A DNA stretch of 64,000 nucleotides from NCBI RefSeq assembly GCF_020921035.1, contig NC_063151.1:31378934-31442933 (forward strand), given 5' to 3'. Position numbers and translations under genes: made by a program. Of this stretch, positions 42,824-55,079 are shown piece after piece. The DNA comes from Rhodamnia argentea (lineage: Eukaryota; Streptophyta; Magnoliopsida; Myrtales; Myrtaceae). Each line of letters opens with the position of its first letter. Position 1 is the stretch's first letter. The notes beneath the pieces are model-generated. The model did not search any database and was not told the origin of the DNA. It saw only the letters and a list, made by a program, of their open reading frames with translations.

Positions 42824-43314
42824 GGAATCAATAACAGACGTGCATTCCGTAAGGCAGTAATGACCATACTAGGTCCACTGCTTTTATAATTTAGTCTACC
42901 ACGTGACAGTGAACAAAATCATTCACTTTTCCTCACAACAATCCATGGGGATATCGCACATGAGTTCTCCTGTCTAAAAAACCGAGCGATTATCAGACTA
43001 TTGAAATTACCAATGTTTCTAACAACTTGATCATTAATTCCCACTTCCGTATCTTGACTTAAATTCCCCCCGCGGGGGGCGGGCCAGTGTCAGGGAACCC
43101 ATCCGTGATGACTTCCCGATCTTTCTCCGGTATCTCACACAAAATCAGTAGTGATGACGCTAGAAGCACAATTATAACTAAACTATAGAAAAGCAAGCGG
43201 AATTTTGAAATCCAAAACGTGTAACAGGAACAATTTTAGTTAATTAACATGCTGAAGCCTCGGGTAGCAGTCGAATCACTCTAGCAGTGAGCTCGTCGGA
43301 CCAAGAAAGTATAC

Positions 43315-43862
43315 CTCTCAGGACGAAATCAAACGGATGTGCGAGAACTGCCGCCAGCCACTTCAAATCCTCGCCACCGAATGCAGTAACCGAAATCCGC
43401 TCAAACGCTGATAGATGGCGCAGGAGACAACTCGCTCAACAGACACCTCCCTCATCCTCCAAAACCAAGCCCTGGAGACCAAACGACTGATTAACAAGCA
43501 CGAAACCAACCATCAACACCGTGACCCCGAATCCGATCTTCCAGCCACGCAATGCACAATTCTCACGGACGAGCAGCCGTACTGAAAATGGGGAACATGG
43601 CCGACGCCGCGATTTGGCGAAACTTCGATCAAACAGAAACGGCGAAACGAATTGCAAGACGAGCAGATCGGATCAGAGGCAGTTTGTCCCCGTCGAGTCG
43701 ATTGGATTGACGCTTCCGATGCGAGAATGCATGCGACCGAGAAATGCAAGAGCACGCAGTCACTCCTCCCCGCAGTGTACCTAACAGAAAGAGAGTAAGT
43801 GAATCTACGCGAGCAATCCAATCCAGCTCAGAGCTCCGCCAATGGTGGCTGAAATCGAGTAC
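43315..43862 (-). other. Probable 5' UTR exon of CSI3
   Basis: A GC-rich block on the minus strand ends in a good donor (GAGAG|GTATAC, exon end 43315). It can join the acceptor TTTGATCTGCAG|GAG at 42554-42553, which lies 39 bases before the CSI3 ATG. That gives a leader intron of about 760 bases. The upstream edge is approximate; a GA microsatellite at 43864-43887 sits at or just before the likely transcription start. Overlapping open frames on both strands show no homology and are treated as chance. Confidence 0.5.
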
Positions 43863-43888
43863 CTAGAGAGAGAGAGAGAGAGAGAGAA

Positions 43889-46800
43889 GGTGTCAGTCAA
43901 TTCGTTTCTTTTTCAACGTGCGCAGTGCTTTGCTCTTCTTCTTCTTCTTCTTACCTCTGTCATCTTCTTTTCATTTTCCTTTTAATTTTTAGTTTTTCTT
44001 TTATTTAAGTATCTTTTCCTTCCTTTTTCATTTTAATTATTTTGTTTATGATAAAGCAACCGTCAAAAAAAATATAAAAAAAATCAGATTTTGACATTCG
44101 TGCATCTCATAATTTTGGAGTGAGAAGAAGTAGTTAAGGAGCACACGCACCGTAATTTAATCATTCTCTCTCGTAATCGAATCCACCTTCTTTTTGAAAA
44201 TACTCAGCACCTCCGAAATCGGACCAGCGCGAGATTCGCCGTTCTGGTATTTGAATTTTGCATGCCAAGGACGTGTCGACACTCGATCCTGTTTCCAATG
44301 ACTTCTTCCCTTTCGACCTTTTTTTCGATTATCGTCGTGGCATTCGGATTTAGACTTTTCTCGATATGGAACATTTACACCGTCTATCCCAATACATAAA
44401 TGTCTGACGTTTTCATGATCTTTTCCGAGATGGAAATTTTCTTATTTGCATAACATGAAGGAAAAGTTACAAATATAAGCAATGAGCAATCTCTTGCGCT
44501 ATCTAATCGAGCTTGATTTATATCTTCTTTTTTTCCCCTCTCGCATTTTGTCTTTTAATTCGATGTGGTACTCTTCGAAAAGCTCCAAAAAAAAAAACCG
44601 TAAACATTGAAATGCGGGCTCTCTATTTATTTCGCTAATAATAATGATTAGAAAAACAAAATATTTATAAAAAAAAGATCGCTTTCATCATTTAGGAAAA
44701 TTGAATAGAAGAAAAATATTCTTATCTTATCGATTTCGCTAATGAAATATTTATAAAGGGATCATTTAAAAAAAATAATATTAATTTTACTAAACAAACG
44801 GAGCAGCAGGATTAACTAAATTCCAGTTTAAAATTTAAACTATATAATTAATATTTTTATAATTTCGTAAGGAAAGTTGGTAGATATAAGATCTTTGGTT
44901 TTTTTTTTTTACCTTTCCTTTTCCTTTCTCCGGTAAAAGTCAATTTCTGGGTTTGCATAACGGAAAAGCGCTTGACTGCGCCAGAACTTGGGGGGGCGTC
45001 GATTGGTTCTTCTGCTGAAGTTTGTTTCGGTCGGTCAAAATTATTCAAAGCCTCTCCTGTCCCTTTTTGGGGATTCGTGCATTTATTTTTGCTTTTCCTC
45101 CCTTTTTTTTTTTCCTTTACTACTTTGGGAAAACAAAACAAAAATTGTATCGGTACAATCTATGGAGCACCAACGCTCTCCCAAAGCCTACGGATCGTGT
45201 CGTGTCCGATACTCTTCGATGCTTCGACACTCTCCAACATACGACAAAAACGCAGTCGGTGCTCCAAATAAGTCAACGGCATACGAGTCTAGTATCTCGA
45301 TTATATGCATTTTCAATAAATTAAGTATCAAAATGTGAATTTGTCAAATATATATACGTAAGTCATATATCTAGCCACCCCAAAATTAATATACCCAGCC
45401 ATTAAAAAAAAACTAATCGTGAATTCTTAAAAGAAAAAAAAAAGAAGAAATTCACGTGAGATATTTTTATATATACATAATAATTTGTCATGTATAAAGA
45501 AAAATATACATTAATATACGACATGTCTCGACGTGTCGAGATTCTTTATTTTTTATTTTTAAATAACATGCTGATGTGTCATGTCGAGTCGCGTGTCAAT
45601 ATTGGTGCTACTTTGGATATAATATCACTTCTAAACTTTTAATTCATTCACCGAAGGATTGTTCGGCTTTGGGGACGAGACGAGCATGTGCCAAAAACGG
45701 ACCAAAAAGAATTGCTTCTCCTCTCCCTCGCGATGATTCGAACTTCCCACCCGCCCCTTCCTTTTTTTTTTTTTTTTTTTTTTTTGGGGTCTCCGACAGG
45801 AGGCGATCTGTGAATCAAGAAGTGGGTCATTTGGATCTGGTGGCTCTTGATTAGCATCTTGCACATGTGGGGCTCGGCATCATTAGCCATAAATATAATC
45901 ATCTCGTGTTAGAATCAGACCATATTATTAAATAATAATAATAAATAAAAAACCAAAAGAAAAAAATGCTCCGTAAATTACTTGCTTTTTCGTGTTCAAT
46001 CACCTCTGCCGACACTACCTCCTAACTTCTTTTCTTTCCCCTTTTCTCCTGTTTGCCAAAATTCATGAAAATTCGATAAGAAAAATCGCAAATTATACGA
46101 GAAATTTATTCAAAAACCCTTAAATCTTATGCGACGATCAATTATCCAAATAATAAGTTTAGAACTTCATTTGGCAAAGATTTAAAATGTTTCACACTAA
46201 ATTAACACAATTCAAATATTTAGAATTAAATTGGCCGTCGTACAATGGGATCATGACTTCTTGGACAATTATCACGATAAGGAAGATATTAGACGGCAAA
46301 AGTTCCCGTTTCGCCGGATTATTTATCGAGACTTAATCTTTTCAATTGGGCCCAGCAACCTTTGAATTTATGGGTGCCGGAAGGAGGGGACCAAAAAAAA
46401 TAATAATAATTTTGGGTTTGTGAGGCTTGTGGATTTAGATGACGGGGACAGGCGGCGGAGACTTCAAATCGTGTTTTAAGTAGAAATGGTCGATTTGTTT
46501 CTGTCCCCGGTTGTGATTTGATGACAGCAGATTGATGATGCCAACACGTGATGCTGTTGGACAGGACAGTTGAACTCCCTCCCTAAGGATAGACGTGGAC
46601 AGGTTTTTTTTGGCCTCTTATGTTAGTTTTTATGTGGAATCTAAGACCACCACCACACGTTGGAAAACTCAAATGGATCTAACAGCTTGTCCATTCTGAT
46701 CCGTAGAAACTGTTATTTTAGGAATCTCAAAAGGTCAAAATAATAATAATAATAATAAATTCATATTTTAACGCGGTTCATTTTAAAAATATATTTATAC

Positions 46801-47170
46801 GATCATATACAAAAAAAGAAAGAAAGGGTGTCGGCTTTGAAAGGCGAGTCGGCTTTCGGGGTCGGGCCAGTCCCGTCCACCGGATTCCGTCGACATCGTT
46901 TGTACGTGCGGTTACGATTACTACCGCGAGGTCAAGACAGGAGGAAGGAGAGGATGATGGCGAAGCTTGGAAAGCTTGAAACGGGGACGCAAGTCTCGTT
47001 TGGATGAGAAGAAAAAGACAAGACAAGCCATCCTTTTCACGTATTTTCTTGTCTCCGCGAGTGAAAGTCGGGACAATATGAGGTTTTGGCGGTCACAATT
47101 AATGGCACGTCCCTTACATATCGTACGAGTTTGAAGACATTTCCATCTGGATTCGACATCGATATATTTA
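43889..47170. other. Intergenic, upstream of CSI3
   Basis: AT-rich with long A/T runs (for example 45763-45784) and an (AAT)n run near 46.74 kb. A 105-base stretch at 45163-45268 begins GGAGCACC and ends GGTGCTCC and may be a tiny inverted-repeat insert. Short open frames, such as those at 44.97-45.34 and 46.8-47.2 kb, have no recognisable homology. The CSI3 promoter should lie at the left edge. Confidence 0.5.
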
Positions 47171-47171
47171 G

Positions 47172-47995
47172 GGTTAATACCATGAAAAACCCTAAACTGG
47201 TACACCTGTGACAAATTTACCCCAAATTATTTTTTTGACCACGAAAAACCCCAAACTGGTACATATGTGACAAATTTACCCCAAATTATTTTTTTTACCA
47301 CCAAAAACCCTAAACTGGTATATTTGTGACAAATTTACCCTAAACTAATTATTTTGATCACGAAATACCCTAAACTGGTACACAGGTGACAAATTCACCC
47401 CCCGTTAAATCGTCACTTTGTTTTGGCTTTTAGTCCGCTCTTGTATGGGAGGACACAACCCTTGGTGCTCCACCCATCCGTGCGCTATGGATGGTGTCAT
47501 TGTACAAGAAGAGACTACTGAAGGAAGGAGGTTCACGATTTGACATAAATAGGTAAGCCTTAGGGGCGGCCAGTGGCGAAGATCCCGACCATGGAGACCA
47601 TGGGGATAAGTCGGTAACAATGATATGGAAAGCAAGTCTTCGATCTTACAAAGAAAGGCGATGGCTCGAAGACCTCGTCTCTAATGCTTTTGCCTTCCAC
47701 GAGACCGCACCTGTCGGATCTCAAGATCGTCTATCTCAAATTGATAAACTCGTAACAAATAGAGGGTTAAAACCCCATATTGGTATACCCGTCAACTATC
47801 ACATGTCACTAAATCAACAATTTGATAGTTAAATTTAATGAAAATTAACGGAGGGTAAATTTGTCACATGTGTACCGGTTTAGGGTAAATTTGTCACACG
47901 TGTACCGGTTTGGGGTTTTTTGTGGTCAAAAAAATAATTTGGGGTAAATTTGTCACAAGTGTACCGGTTTGGGGTTTTCCATGGTATTAACCCAT
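47172..47995. mobile_element. Inverted-repeat element with tandem sub-repeats in its arms
   Basis: The left end GGGTTAATACCATGAAAAAC is matched by the inverted right end GGGTTAATACCATGGAAAAC. The left arm is about four tandem units of about 60 bases (AAACTGGTACA..TGTGACAAATTTACCC). The right arm has about three of the same unit in reverse orientation. The centre (47.4-47.8 kb) has no recognised coding sequence. It is a non-autonomous DNA element by structure. A second member starts at 63712. Confidence 0.7.
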
Positions 47996-48290
47996 ATATT
48001 TATTCTGGGGAAATTGATTGGCCCTTCGCGCCGCGACGAGAAAAAGAATAGATTCGATGCTTTCCGGGTTTTATTTTTTTTTATAAAAAAAAGAGCATGG
48101 AGATATAGTAGGGATATACATTTCCATCCCTAACCTGTTATTTATTAGGGTTGCACGTCGGTCCCAATCCGACTCGGCAGTTGCAAAAATAAGAATAGGT
48201 CCAGTTCTTGATTCCAAATTTCTCAAATGGAAAATAAGCAATCCGATTCTCGAGTCCCGAGGAGGGATCGAACCAAATAGGCGGAACCGG
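47996..48290. other. Intergenic, left flank of the RING duplication
   Basis: Nothing recognised. Homology with the second duplicated copy begins at about 48291, just after GGAACCGG. Confidence 0.45.
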
Positions 48291-49162
48291 CTTGGAGTAT
48301 TTTTTTTTTTTTAACATGCAATAAGGACAAAAAGTACAGATTATTTGTGGAGTAATTTCTTCTTTTACCGGTAACTTTCACATGATTAGTAATTTCATCA
48401 TACATTAAAGAAGTTTTCAATATATTTATGAATTTTTAGAGAAAGAAAATAGAACATTTCTAAAAAAAAAGATTAATAAGAGCACCGGTTGGTCATGTCC
48501 CATTCTAGGGTGGATAGGGTCGGTACCCAATTTCACAAGCTAGGAACCGACCACCCTCTTCGGTCCTGCTTCCTGTTCCCACATCAGAACCGATCACCCC
48601 TTATTATTTACAGAATTGCTGCCACTATATTTAGTTAGTCGAGTGTTGATCTCGGATTGGACACATCGACCCATCGATGAAACAATAATTTTTCCCCTTC
48701 CTTGGAGTAGTAACTCATTGGGCACCAATAATGTGGCTAATAATCAATTGGATGCCCACACTATTTGATGCACGGATGCGTGGGTCCGGGGAACTAGATC
48801 TCGTTATATATTATATACATATGTTCATGATGTGGACAGTCTTCGAAGCTGGGCCCAAGACGGCCCACGTAGTAAAACCACCACCACCTATACCCGGAGG
48901 ACAACGACAAGCCACCGGAATTTTAGCGTACGTGGTCTCGACGTCTGAATTGTCACCCTCAACGGTGGTTGGGCTTTTGATCCTTTGTGTCTAGCTTTGG
49001 GGTTTTCACTCTATTTTAACTGCACGCTACGGTTGTAATTCGATGTGAATAGACATTTGCATGGTAGACATTATTGAAACTACAGGAGAGGAAATTGGGC
49101 TTCGACACATGGAACCGGCCCATCAAAGCCCGTCACAAAACCGGTGAGAACAAATTTGGAAA

Positions 49163-49685
49163 AAGTACCGTAATGTCCTAAACCTATTGCATTAATACCA
49201 ATTCAGTCCTACACCACTTTTTACTTGGATTAATTTAGTCATCAAATTTTTACATTTGTACTGATTCAGTCCATCCATCCAACTTTGGTTGGAAATTGCT
49301 GACGTGAATATTTTTTACGATGTTTTCTTTTTTAGAAATGAAGGGTTTTATTAATTTTTATATTTTTTCCTTTCTTGTTTTTCCCTCTCATTTTGGCCCG
49401 CAGCCCTCCCTCGGATAAAAATAAATAAAAAGGAAAGGAAAGAAAAACAAAAATACATAAATAATTCAAAAAATGTTTAAATATTATTAAAAATGTCCAC
49501 GTCAACACCGGCCGTGCCACGTAGGATGGCCGATGTCCACATCAACGATTTTCAGTCAAAATTAGCCGGATGAACCGAACTAATATAAATTCAGAAGGTT
49601 TAGAACTAAATTAGTCAAATTAAAAGGTTTAGGACTAAATTGGTACAAATATAATAGGTTTAGCACTTTTTTGGTGCTTTTCGCG
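49163..49685. mobile_element. MITE-like inverted-repeat element, copy 1
   Basis: The left end (CCTAAACCTATTGCATTAATACCAATTCAGTCCTA) mirrors the right end (GGACTAAATTGGTACAAATATAATAGGTTTAG) over at least 30 bases. A 'ggccg...cacgtaggatggccgatgtcca' block lies near the right arm. No transposase. It was copied with the segmental duplication (61402-61922). Confidence 0.68.
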
Positions 49686-49985
49686 AATAAATTGTCTACA
49701 TGGTGGTAAGAGAACAACGGCCTTGGCCGCGACCCATGCACTTGGCCCCGAACCACGACCTGGGCCGACGATGTAAAGTGGGCCGCAAGAAATCAAACAA
49801 TCTATCTAAGCTTAGATAGTGCTAAGGTGCTTCCCCATTCTTGGCCTTGAACCTTCTTGTTCTTCTTCTTTCAATGCCAAACAGTACATTACCATCTTCA
49901 GAAATCAAACTGAGATAATATATACACACAAGTGACTATTGTATAAGGCATGATTTATTCACAATTTGGACCAAATGAAAAGCAA

Positions 49986-50801
49986 CTAAGTCAATGATTT
50001 CTCGGGAGCTGAAACTTCGGAGAAACAGATGGGGCACGTCTTCTGAGCTCGGAGCCAGTGGGTGATACATTCTGAATGGTAAGGATGCTCACAGGAATCA
50101 AGAACCACTAGCTTTTCACCTTCTTCATATTCTATTTGACAGATGACGCATCTGTCGATCGCTCCGTTCTTCTGTTCGGCTAGCGATTGGGATCGGAAAG
50201 TGTATGGCCTGAAGCATTTGCCGATTTGCTCTAGCGACAGCCCTCTCTTCTCTTCCTCGATGATCTCTCCGAGCTCGATCAGCTCCTCGTACGACGGCTC
50301 GTCGGGATCGATGTCATCGGACTCCGGCACGTCGATGTCGTCGGACTCCGGCACGTCTATGTCGTCGGACTCCAGCATGTCGAAGTGGCCCGGTCTGCTG
50401 TCTTCTCCCTCCGGGAACCCGAGTTCTCCTTCGAACGCGTTGCGCAGGGAGTTGAAGTAACGGCTGCTGTCTTCTCCCTCCGGGAACCCGAGTTCTACTT
50501 CGAACGCGTTCCACAGGAAGTAGAAGTAACGGTCTTCTTCGTTGCTGTAGTCGCTCGACTCCTCGTCGCTGGCCTCCTCCTCCTCCTCTTCTGTCTCGCT
50601 CTCGATGGTGGAGAGCGCGGCTGCTGCCGAGCGGCGGTCTCTCTCTTCTTGTACTTCTTGTACTTCTCGTTCTTCCTTTTCTTGTAGCAGGGACAATGGG
50701 AAGGCGAGATCGGGGCCAAGGTCGTCATCGTTCCTAGCGGCGGGAGGAGGCGGGGTGGCCGGCCTGCTCCTCGAGTCACTCTTGGCCTCTCCGTCGTCCA
50801 T
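49986..50801 (-). CDS. BIG BROTHER-like RING-H2 E3 ubiquitin ligase, copy 1
   Basis: A single-exon gene of 271 residues starting at the ATG at 50801. The C-terminal RING-H2 finger (about residues 217-260) has CVIC, then CEHPYHSEC, then CPIC, supplying the eight zinc ligands in C3-H2-C3 order. This is the hallmark of E3 ligases that recruit E2-ubiquitin. The preceding DIDPDEPSYEELIELGE segment matches the BIG BROTHER family, which limits organ growth in Arabidopsis. The N-terminal half is acidic and low in complexity (Glu runs). Copy 1 has an internal tandem duplication of the (Y/F)xxLxNAFEVELGFPEGEDS block and three ESDDID units, not present in copy 2. Both copies have intact frames, so both may be expressed. 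The target is unknown. Confidence 0.85.
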   Translation of the reverse strand: MDDGEAKSDSRSRPATPPPPAARNDDDLGPDLAFPLSLLQEKEEREVQEVQEERDRRSAAAALSTIESETEEEEEEASDEESSDYSNEEDRYFYFLWNAFEVELGFPEGEDSSRYFNSLRNAFEGELGFPEGEDSRPGHFDMLESDDIDVPESDDIDVPESDDIDPDEPSYEELIELGEIIEEEKRGLSLEQIGKCFRPYTFRSQSLAEQKNGAIDRCVICQIEYEEGEKLVVLDSCEHPYHSECITHWLRAQKTCPICFSEVSAPEKSLT

Positions 50802-51190
50802 GGCGAGTTCGAAAGGCGATGAGTATTGGATTAGGAGAGCTATCTCTCTTTGACCCTTCTTAACAACTTAGACGAAAGATCAAAGATTGGATAGAAAACG
50901 GATATATGGGGATGGATTGGAAGGAGATGAAGCTTTAGGTTTCTTGAGAAAGAAGGCAATCTCAATGCAAAGGCGAAGAAACCAAATGTCCAGAGAGCGA
51001 CGACATTCCATATTCTTTTTTGACATAAACGTGCAGACAACCAACGTGTGTAGGCCTCCAATTCAAGCTAGGCAAGGAAACACATCGGAGGTTTTGCTAG
51101 AGATTGCTTTAAGGAGACGACAAGTTTCATGCAACAGCAATGGAAAAAACTTTCCGTGGCACAAGATGACATGTACCTGTAAATTGTACC

Positions 51191-53455
51191 AAACATTGAT
51201 TCTAGAGGCATAAGATCAATCCATTTAGGAGAAGAATCTTAATAAGGGGGGCATCATAATTAACTTCAGCATCTCGTGAAGTAAGTACCAAGCAAAATCT
51301 AGTTTAAGTTAAACTTATATTCTATGAAGTTTTGCGGACGTGTTTATGCGCAAATGCTGCAAGGAATCCATCTCCGCCATGTTTTTAGATCCGCCATCTC
51401 ACCTCCGCCACCTCTGGCCCTCCAGCCGACCCCATGCTCAAAATCAGTGTTTTTTTTTCTTTTTGCGCAAATTTTGTTGTCCTAATTACCCTAAAATCAC
51501 GAAACGAGCCACTGCAATTGCAATGCTGCTGCAAAGCCTTCCTCATATGACCATATCTGCTCATGCTTATTTGAGCGAGAGAGTCTACGGATTCTCGGAT
51601 GGTAAGATAAACTCATAATTTTCGTGTGTCTGGTTATACCATGCACAGAGTTTCCATTGCAGACATCATATTCTATGCTCGAACACAAGCAAGCCTTCCA
51701 CACTTCTCCATCGCCTTAGATTAACTCCGTCACTGCTGGAAAGCTCATCCCAGAGGCTCCTGCCAACACACTGGAAGACCCCCAATTTGTACAGAAGATG
51801 AAAGAAAAGCAGATAAAATGGATTGAATTAGGCCTCTCTAGACATTTTAGCCTCTAAATACCTTTGTAAGATTAGTTTACCGGAATTAAGTTACAGATTA
51901 TTGTCCAGACTAGCTTCAAATCCGTTTCGTCGTAGGCAAGATAACAAATGGAAGCCATACTAGATCGTCAGGAATAGATACGTCTCAAAGCACCAGCTAG
52001 AATGAAGGGACTATAACAATGACAAATGGTACCAGAGTGTTAATTAATCTTAGAAAGCTTCAGAAGCATAATGTGGGAAACAAAATCTGAGCCATGTGAC
52101 ATGAAAAGCACCCTTGAATATAAGTCGAAAGCTGACTAAAGAGAAACAAGCTCGAAAGTTCTCCGCCGATTCGAAGGCTGCAGTTTATTGCTACTATGAT
52201 CCTGAAAGACTAGGCACCATACCTATGTACAGAAGAATCGCAATCGAGCCCATCTTCACCATATTGACAATACATAAGTTCCCTATGTAACAGAGGAAGT
52301 CCCATGTCGATCCGCAGATAGAGCTGTATGCAAGTTTAACAGAAAAAAAATGCTCCCAAAATTCAAATCCAAAGTACCTTTTAATAAAGACAGAGACAGT
52401 ATTTCATATAACTTTAGAAGCACAGGCTTCTACTAAACAGAAAAACCGAACAACATGAACTTAATTTTATTTTACTTAGAACTAAGAACGAAGGATGGAA
52501 TGACTCAGAGCAGAACAATGTTTACCTGCAAGATTTATTATGATATGAAATCGAGAGGAGAGTCCAAGAGACCACCGACAACTTTGGGGAACCCAGAAAT
52601 GAATGAACCCACCATATTTGCCATCAAATAACTAGCTTTTCAAGCACGCATTCGTTTTGTCATTCCAAAAGTAGTGCAAGTAACGATAACAATATGATGT
52701 TAGAGATGGCTTTTAGGCCGATTCTTTTGATGGGTATCCCACAAAATGTCAGATAGTGATCGGTAAAGTGGTCCTAAATGGAAGTTAAAAGAACCGTATT
52801 AGTGTACGAAAAAGACACTAGCAAAAGGGTGATTGAAGGGCAGAATAAAAAACAAACAAAGTCCGAGATGGACCACAAAATTCAATTCCTGATCAAGAAC
52901 TCTATCATAGAATGAAGTTAATGGAAAAGACATTATATTATGTTTAAGGGCCTCGTTAACAAGTGCACCTGAATCTAAACTAATTATCTGATGAAGTTCA
53001 TGAAAAAGATATTATGTCATATTATATTATAGTACTCATTCTGATGAAGTTTACAAGATTACTCAGTTCACACCCATCTCAATTATCATATTCAAGAAAC
53101 ATTAGAGGCTCATCGAAATACCTAAACAAATTAGGACGACTTTACGAAGATCAATTCTGTAAGGCAGGAATCTGTTATTTACAGAACGTGTACAAGAACG
53201 AGATCACTAAATTAATCGGTGTATTACTTTGAAAAAGTTCTTGGATAGATCCGAATAACAATGGAGAGCCATCCGTGCACGTGCTTACCTCTTATAGCGT
53301 GGATTAGATTTCACTTTTCATGGACAGATTACCAACTGCGGAAAATCTCCGTATTTTGATTATTTTGTTTTTTCATTTCGCTCTATCTTTTAGTAAAATC
53401 TCCGCATTTTTTATTTTTTTTTTCCCATTTCGCTGTCTAATTTAGCTACGCTAAA
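51191..53455. other. Intergenic, no gene recognised
   Basis: I found no SRP68 terminal exons here, although they would be expected if the fragment at 53.5 kb were a whole gene. Short open frames near 51.3-51.7 kb on both strands show no homology. Otherwise plain AT-rich DNA. Confidence 0.5.
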
Positions 53456-55079
53456 CTATTGACTCCAGCTTAGTCTTCTCTTTAGTATATAGAAGAGGGA
53501 AAAAAGGAAACCAAAGAGTGCCTTCTTATCAGTCCCAGACAATGATATAGTAGATATTTTCTTCGAGAGATTCTCAGGACCCTTGAACTCCTCTATAATT
53601 CCTTTTGCATGCTCTATGCAACTGTTAGATCTGCTCTCATCATGTAAAGTATTCAACTCTCTCCGCACTGTCTGTGAAATGATCAGAAGCCAAAATCATG
53701 AATTTGGCAACACCTTAGCTTCCCGTGGATGTTAACATTTCTCAGCTAAGGAGCGAACATCTCCGAATAGCTTATCCACCAAAAGCAATAAAAAACACAG
53801 AATCCAGTTACCTCATCTCTACTGCCTGAACTGTCACATCTTTGAAGAGCCTCCTCTGCTAAAGAGCGAGCACGACAATACAACGTGTATGCTTCCACCC
53901 TTTTTCCAGCCAAACCATATGACAAGGCTAAGTAAAAGCACCTGAAGTCCACAAAGCGTTTTAAATTAGAGAACATCCATCGACACCGAATTGAAAAATA
54001 AGGTCTACTTATCTAAAACCCACGCTGTTATGCCAACAGTGAGACCTTCTGCCTACTTATCTAAAACCTAAGCTGTTAAACGAAACCGCGACTTTAATAC
54101 ATAATGTCCTCTAGTTCTTCCTCAAGCATAGACTGGGATTCAAACAAAGGCAAAGTGTTGACATTACTTATGAATATGGGTAATGACATGTCTATAAAGA
54201 TTCGAACATATGGCCTCGTGCCACGTTAAATGACCATTCTTAAGCTATTAGAAACAAGCCACCGATGAATATCAAGCATTTCTTTTTAACATACCTTGGA
54301 AGCCAAAACACAATAACAAATAAAAGCTAGAAATAAGAGTGTCAAAAATTTGAAATTCTTACTTGCATTCTGCTAACTTGTAAAAATAAGATGTAATATG
54401 AAGCCGTGTTTTTAATATTTAGTACCCCGAAAGTAGCTATTTGTCTCTATCAAAGTAGAGCTAGGAAACGAATAAGAGAGAAGTATAGATCAATAAAAGT
54501 AGACAATATGAGAGCCTCATGTACGATTGGTTTTTGAAAGTCATTCACGAAAAGAAATATCACACAATTGGAGCTAGAATGGGTAATGGGGGAAGGAAGA
54601 AGATGAGCAAAGAGCAAAAACTGAAGATACTTTCGCAGAGAAAGGTGACCCTCATAAATGAAGTTTCATAAACTATTTAGCATCAAGGAACACCAAGATG
54701 AACTTATTGATGAGAAACTGTATGAATTTGACAAAGAACTTCTCAAGAACATTTAATAAGGCATATGCTGATGCAGATAAGAGCAAAGGGACCAAGGAAA
54801 ACCTTTCCGCTCGCAAAACAAGAGTCTTAAGTTCACACTCCTCGGCTAGTGACACTTCTTCCGATTTTTGGTCTCTTCCAGAAGTTAGTAGGTCGCAAAG
54901 ATCAGCAGTATTCTGCAGTATGAAGCATCCAAAAATTCACCCTACCAGCCAGGGAAATGCAAACATGACTCCAGAATTTTTGCACAATGCAATTGCATGT
55001 CAATATGCAAAATTCGGAACCAAAAGACTAGAAGAGTCAACCTGAAGTAGGAGATCATACAAGCGAACGAGCTCTTCAG
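53456..55079 (-). pseudogene. SRP68: SRP68 gene fragment (four exons)
   Basis: SRP68 is a protein subunit of the signal recognition particle, which targets ribosomes to the ER. Four consecutive exons of the C-terminal half can be read on the minus strand: 55042 to about 55079 (EELVRLYDLLLQ), 54803-54912 (NTADLCDLLTSGRD...ECELKTLVLRAER), 53812-53941 (CFYLALSYGLAGKR...LYCRARSLAEEAL) and from 53671 (TVRRELN...SNSCIEHAKGIIEEF...ENLSKKIS). Phases agree and introns are kept, so this is a DNA-level copy and not a processed one. All N-terminal exons and the last exons are missing. The final exon reads through into non-homologous sequence, ending at 53456. The fragment's 5' edge is cut at 55079, where the second RING segment begins. 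No frame damage is seen inside the exons, so the loss may be recent. Confidence 0.85.

Larger units (their letters stand above)
48291..51190. repeat. Segmental duplication, copy 1 (RING gene segment)
   Basis: Collinear with 55079-63320 when the viral insert of copy 2 is left out. The shared order is GCTTGGAGTATTTT with a T run, the AGCACCGGTTGGTCATGTCCC block, AACTAGATCTCGTT, and GTGGACAGTCT with AGACGGCCCACGTAG. It continues with a MITE-like element, the RING-H2 gene, its leader, and GACATGT(A/T)CCTGTAAATTGTA at the right end. Copy 1 is about 2.9 kb and has no viral sequence. Its site equivalent to the insertion is about 48803-48832, a short TA-rich stretch. Confidence 0.9.

Noticed and set aside
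43436..43821. Overlapping open frames on both strands near 43.5 kb as a small gene.
   Set aside because: No homology. GC-rich leader DNA easily holds open frames, and the strand and splice sites suit a CSI3 5' UTR exon better.
47405..47832. Small open frames inside the 47.2-kb element as a transposase remnant.
   Set aside because: No catalytic motif or similarity can be seen. They look like chance frames in the element's centre.
53456..53530. The last part of the SRP68 frame as a novel C-terminus.
   Set aside because: The sequence after ISLSGTDKK does not resemble SRP68 and is most likely intron read-through in a truncated copy.
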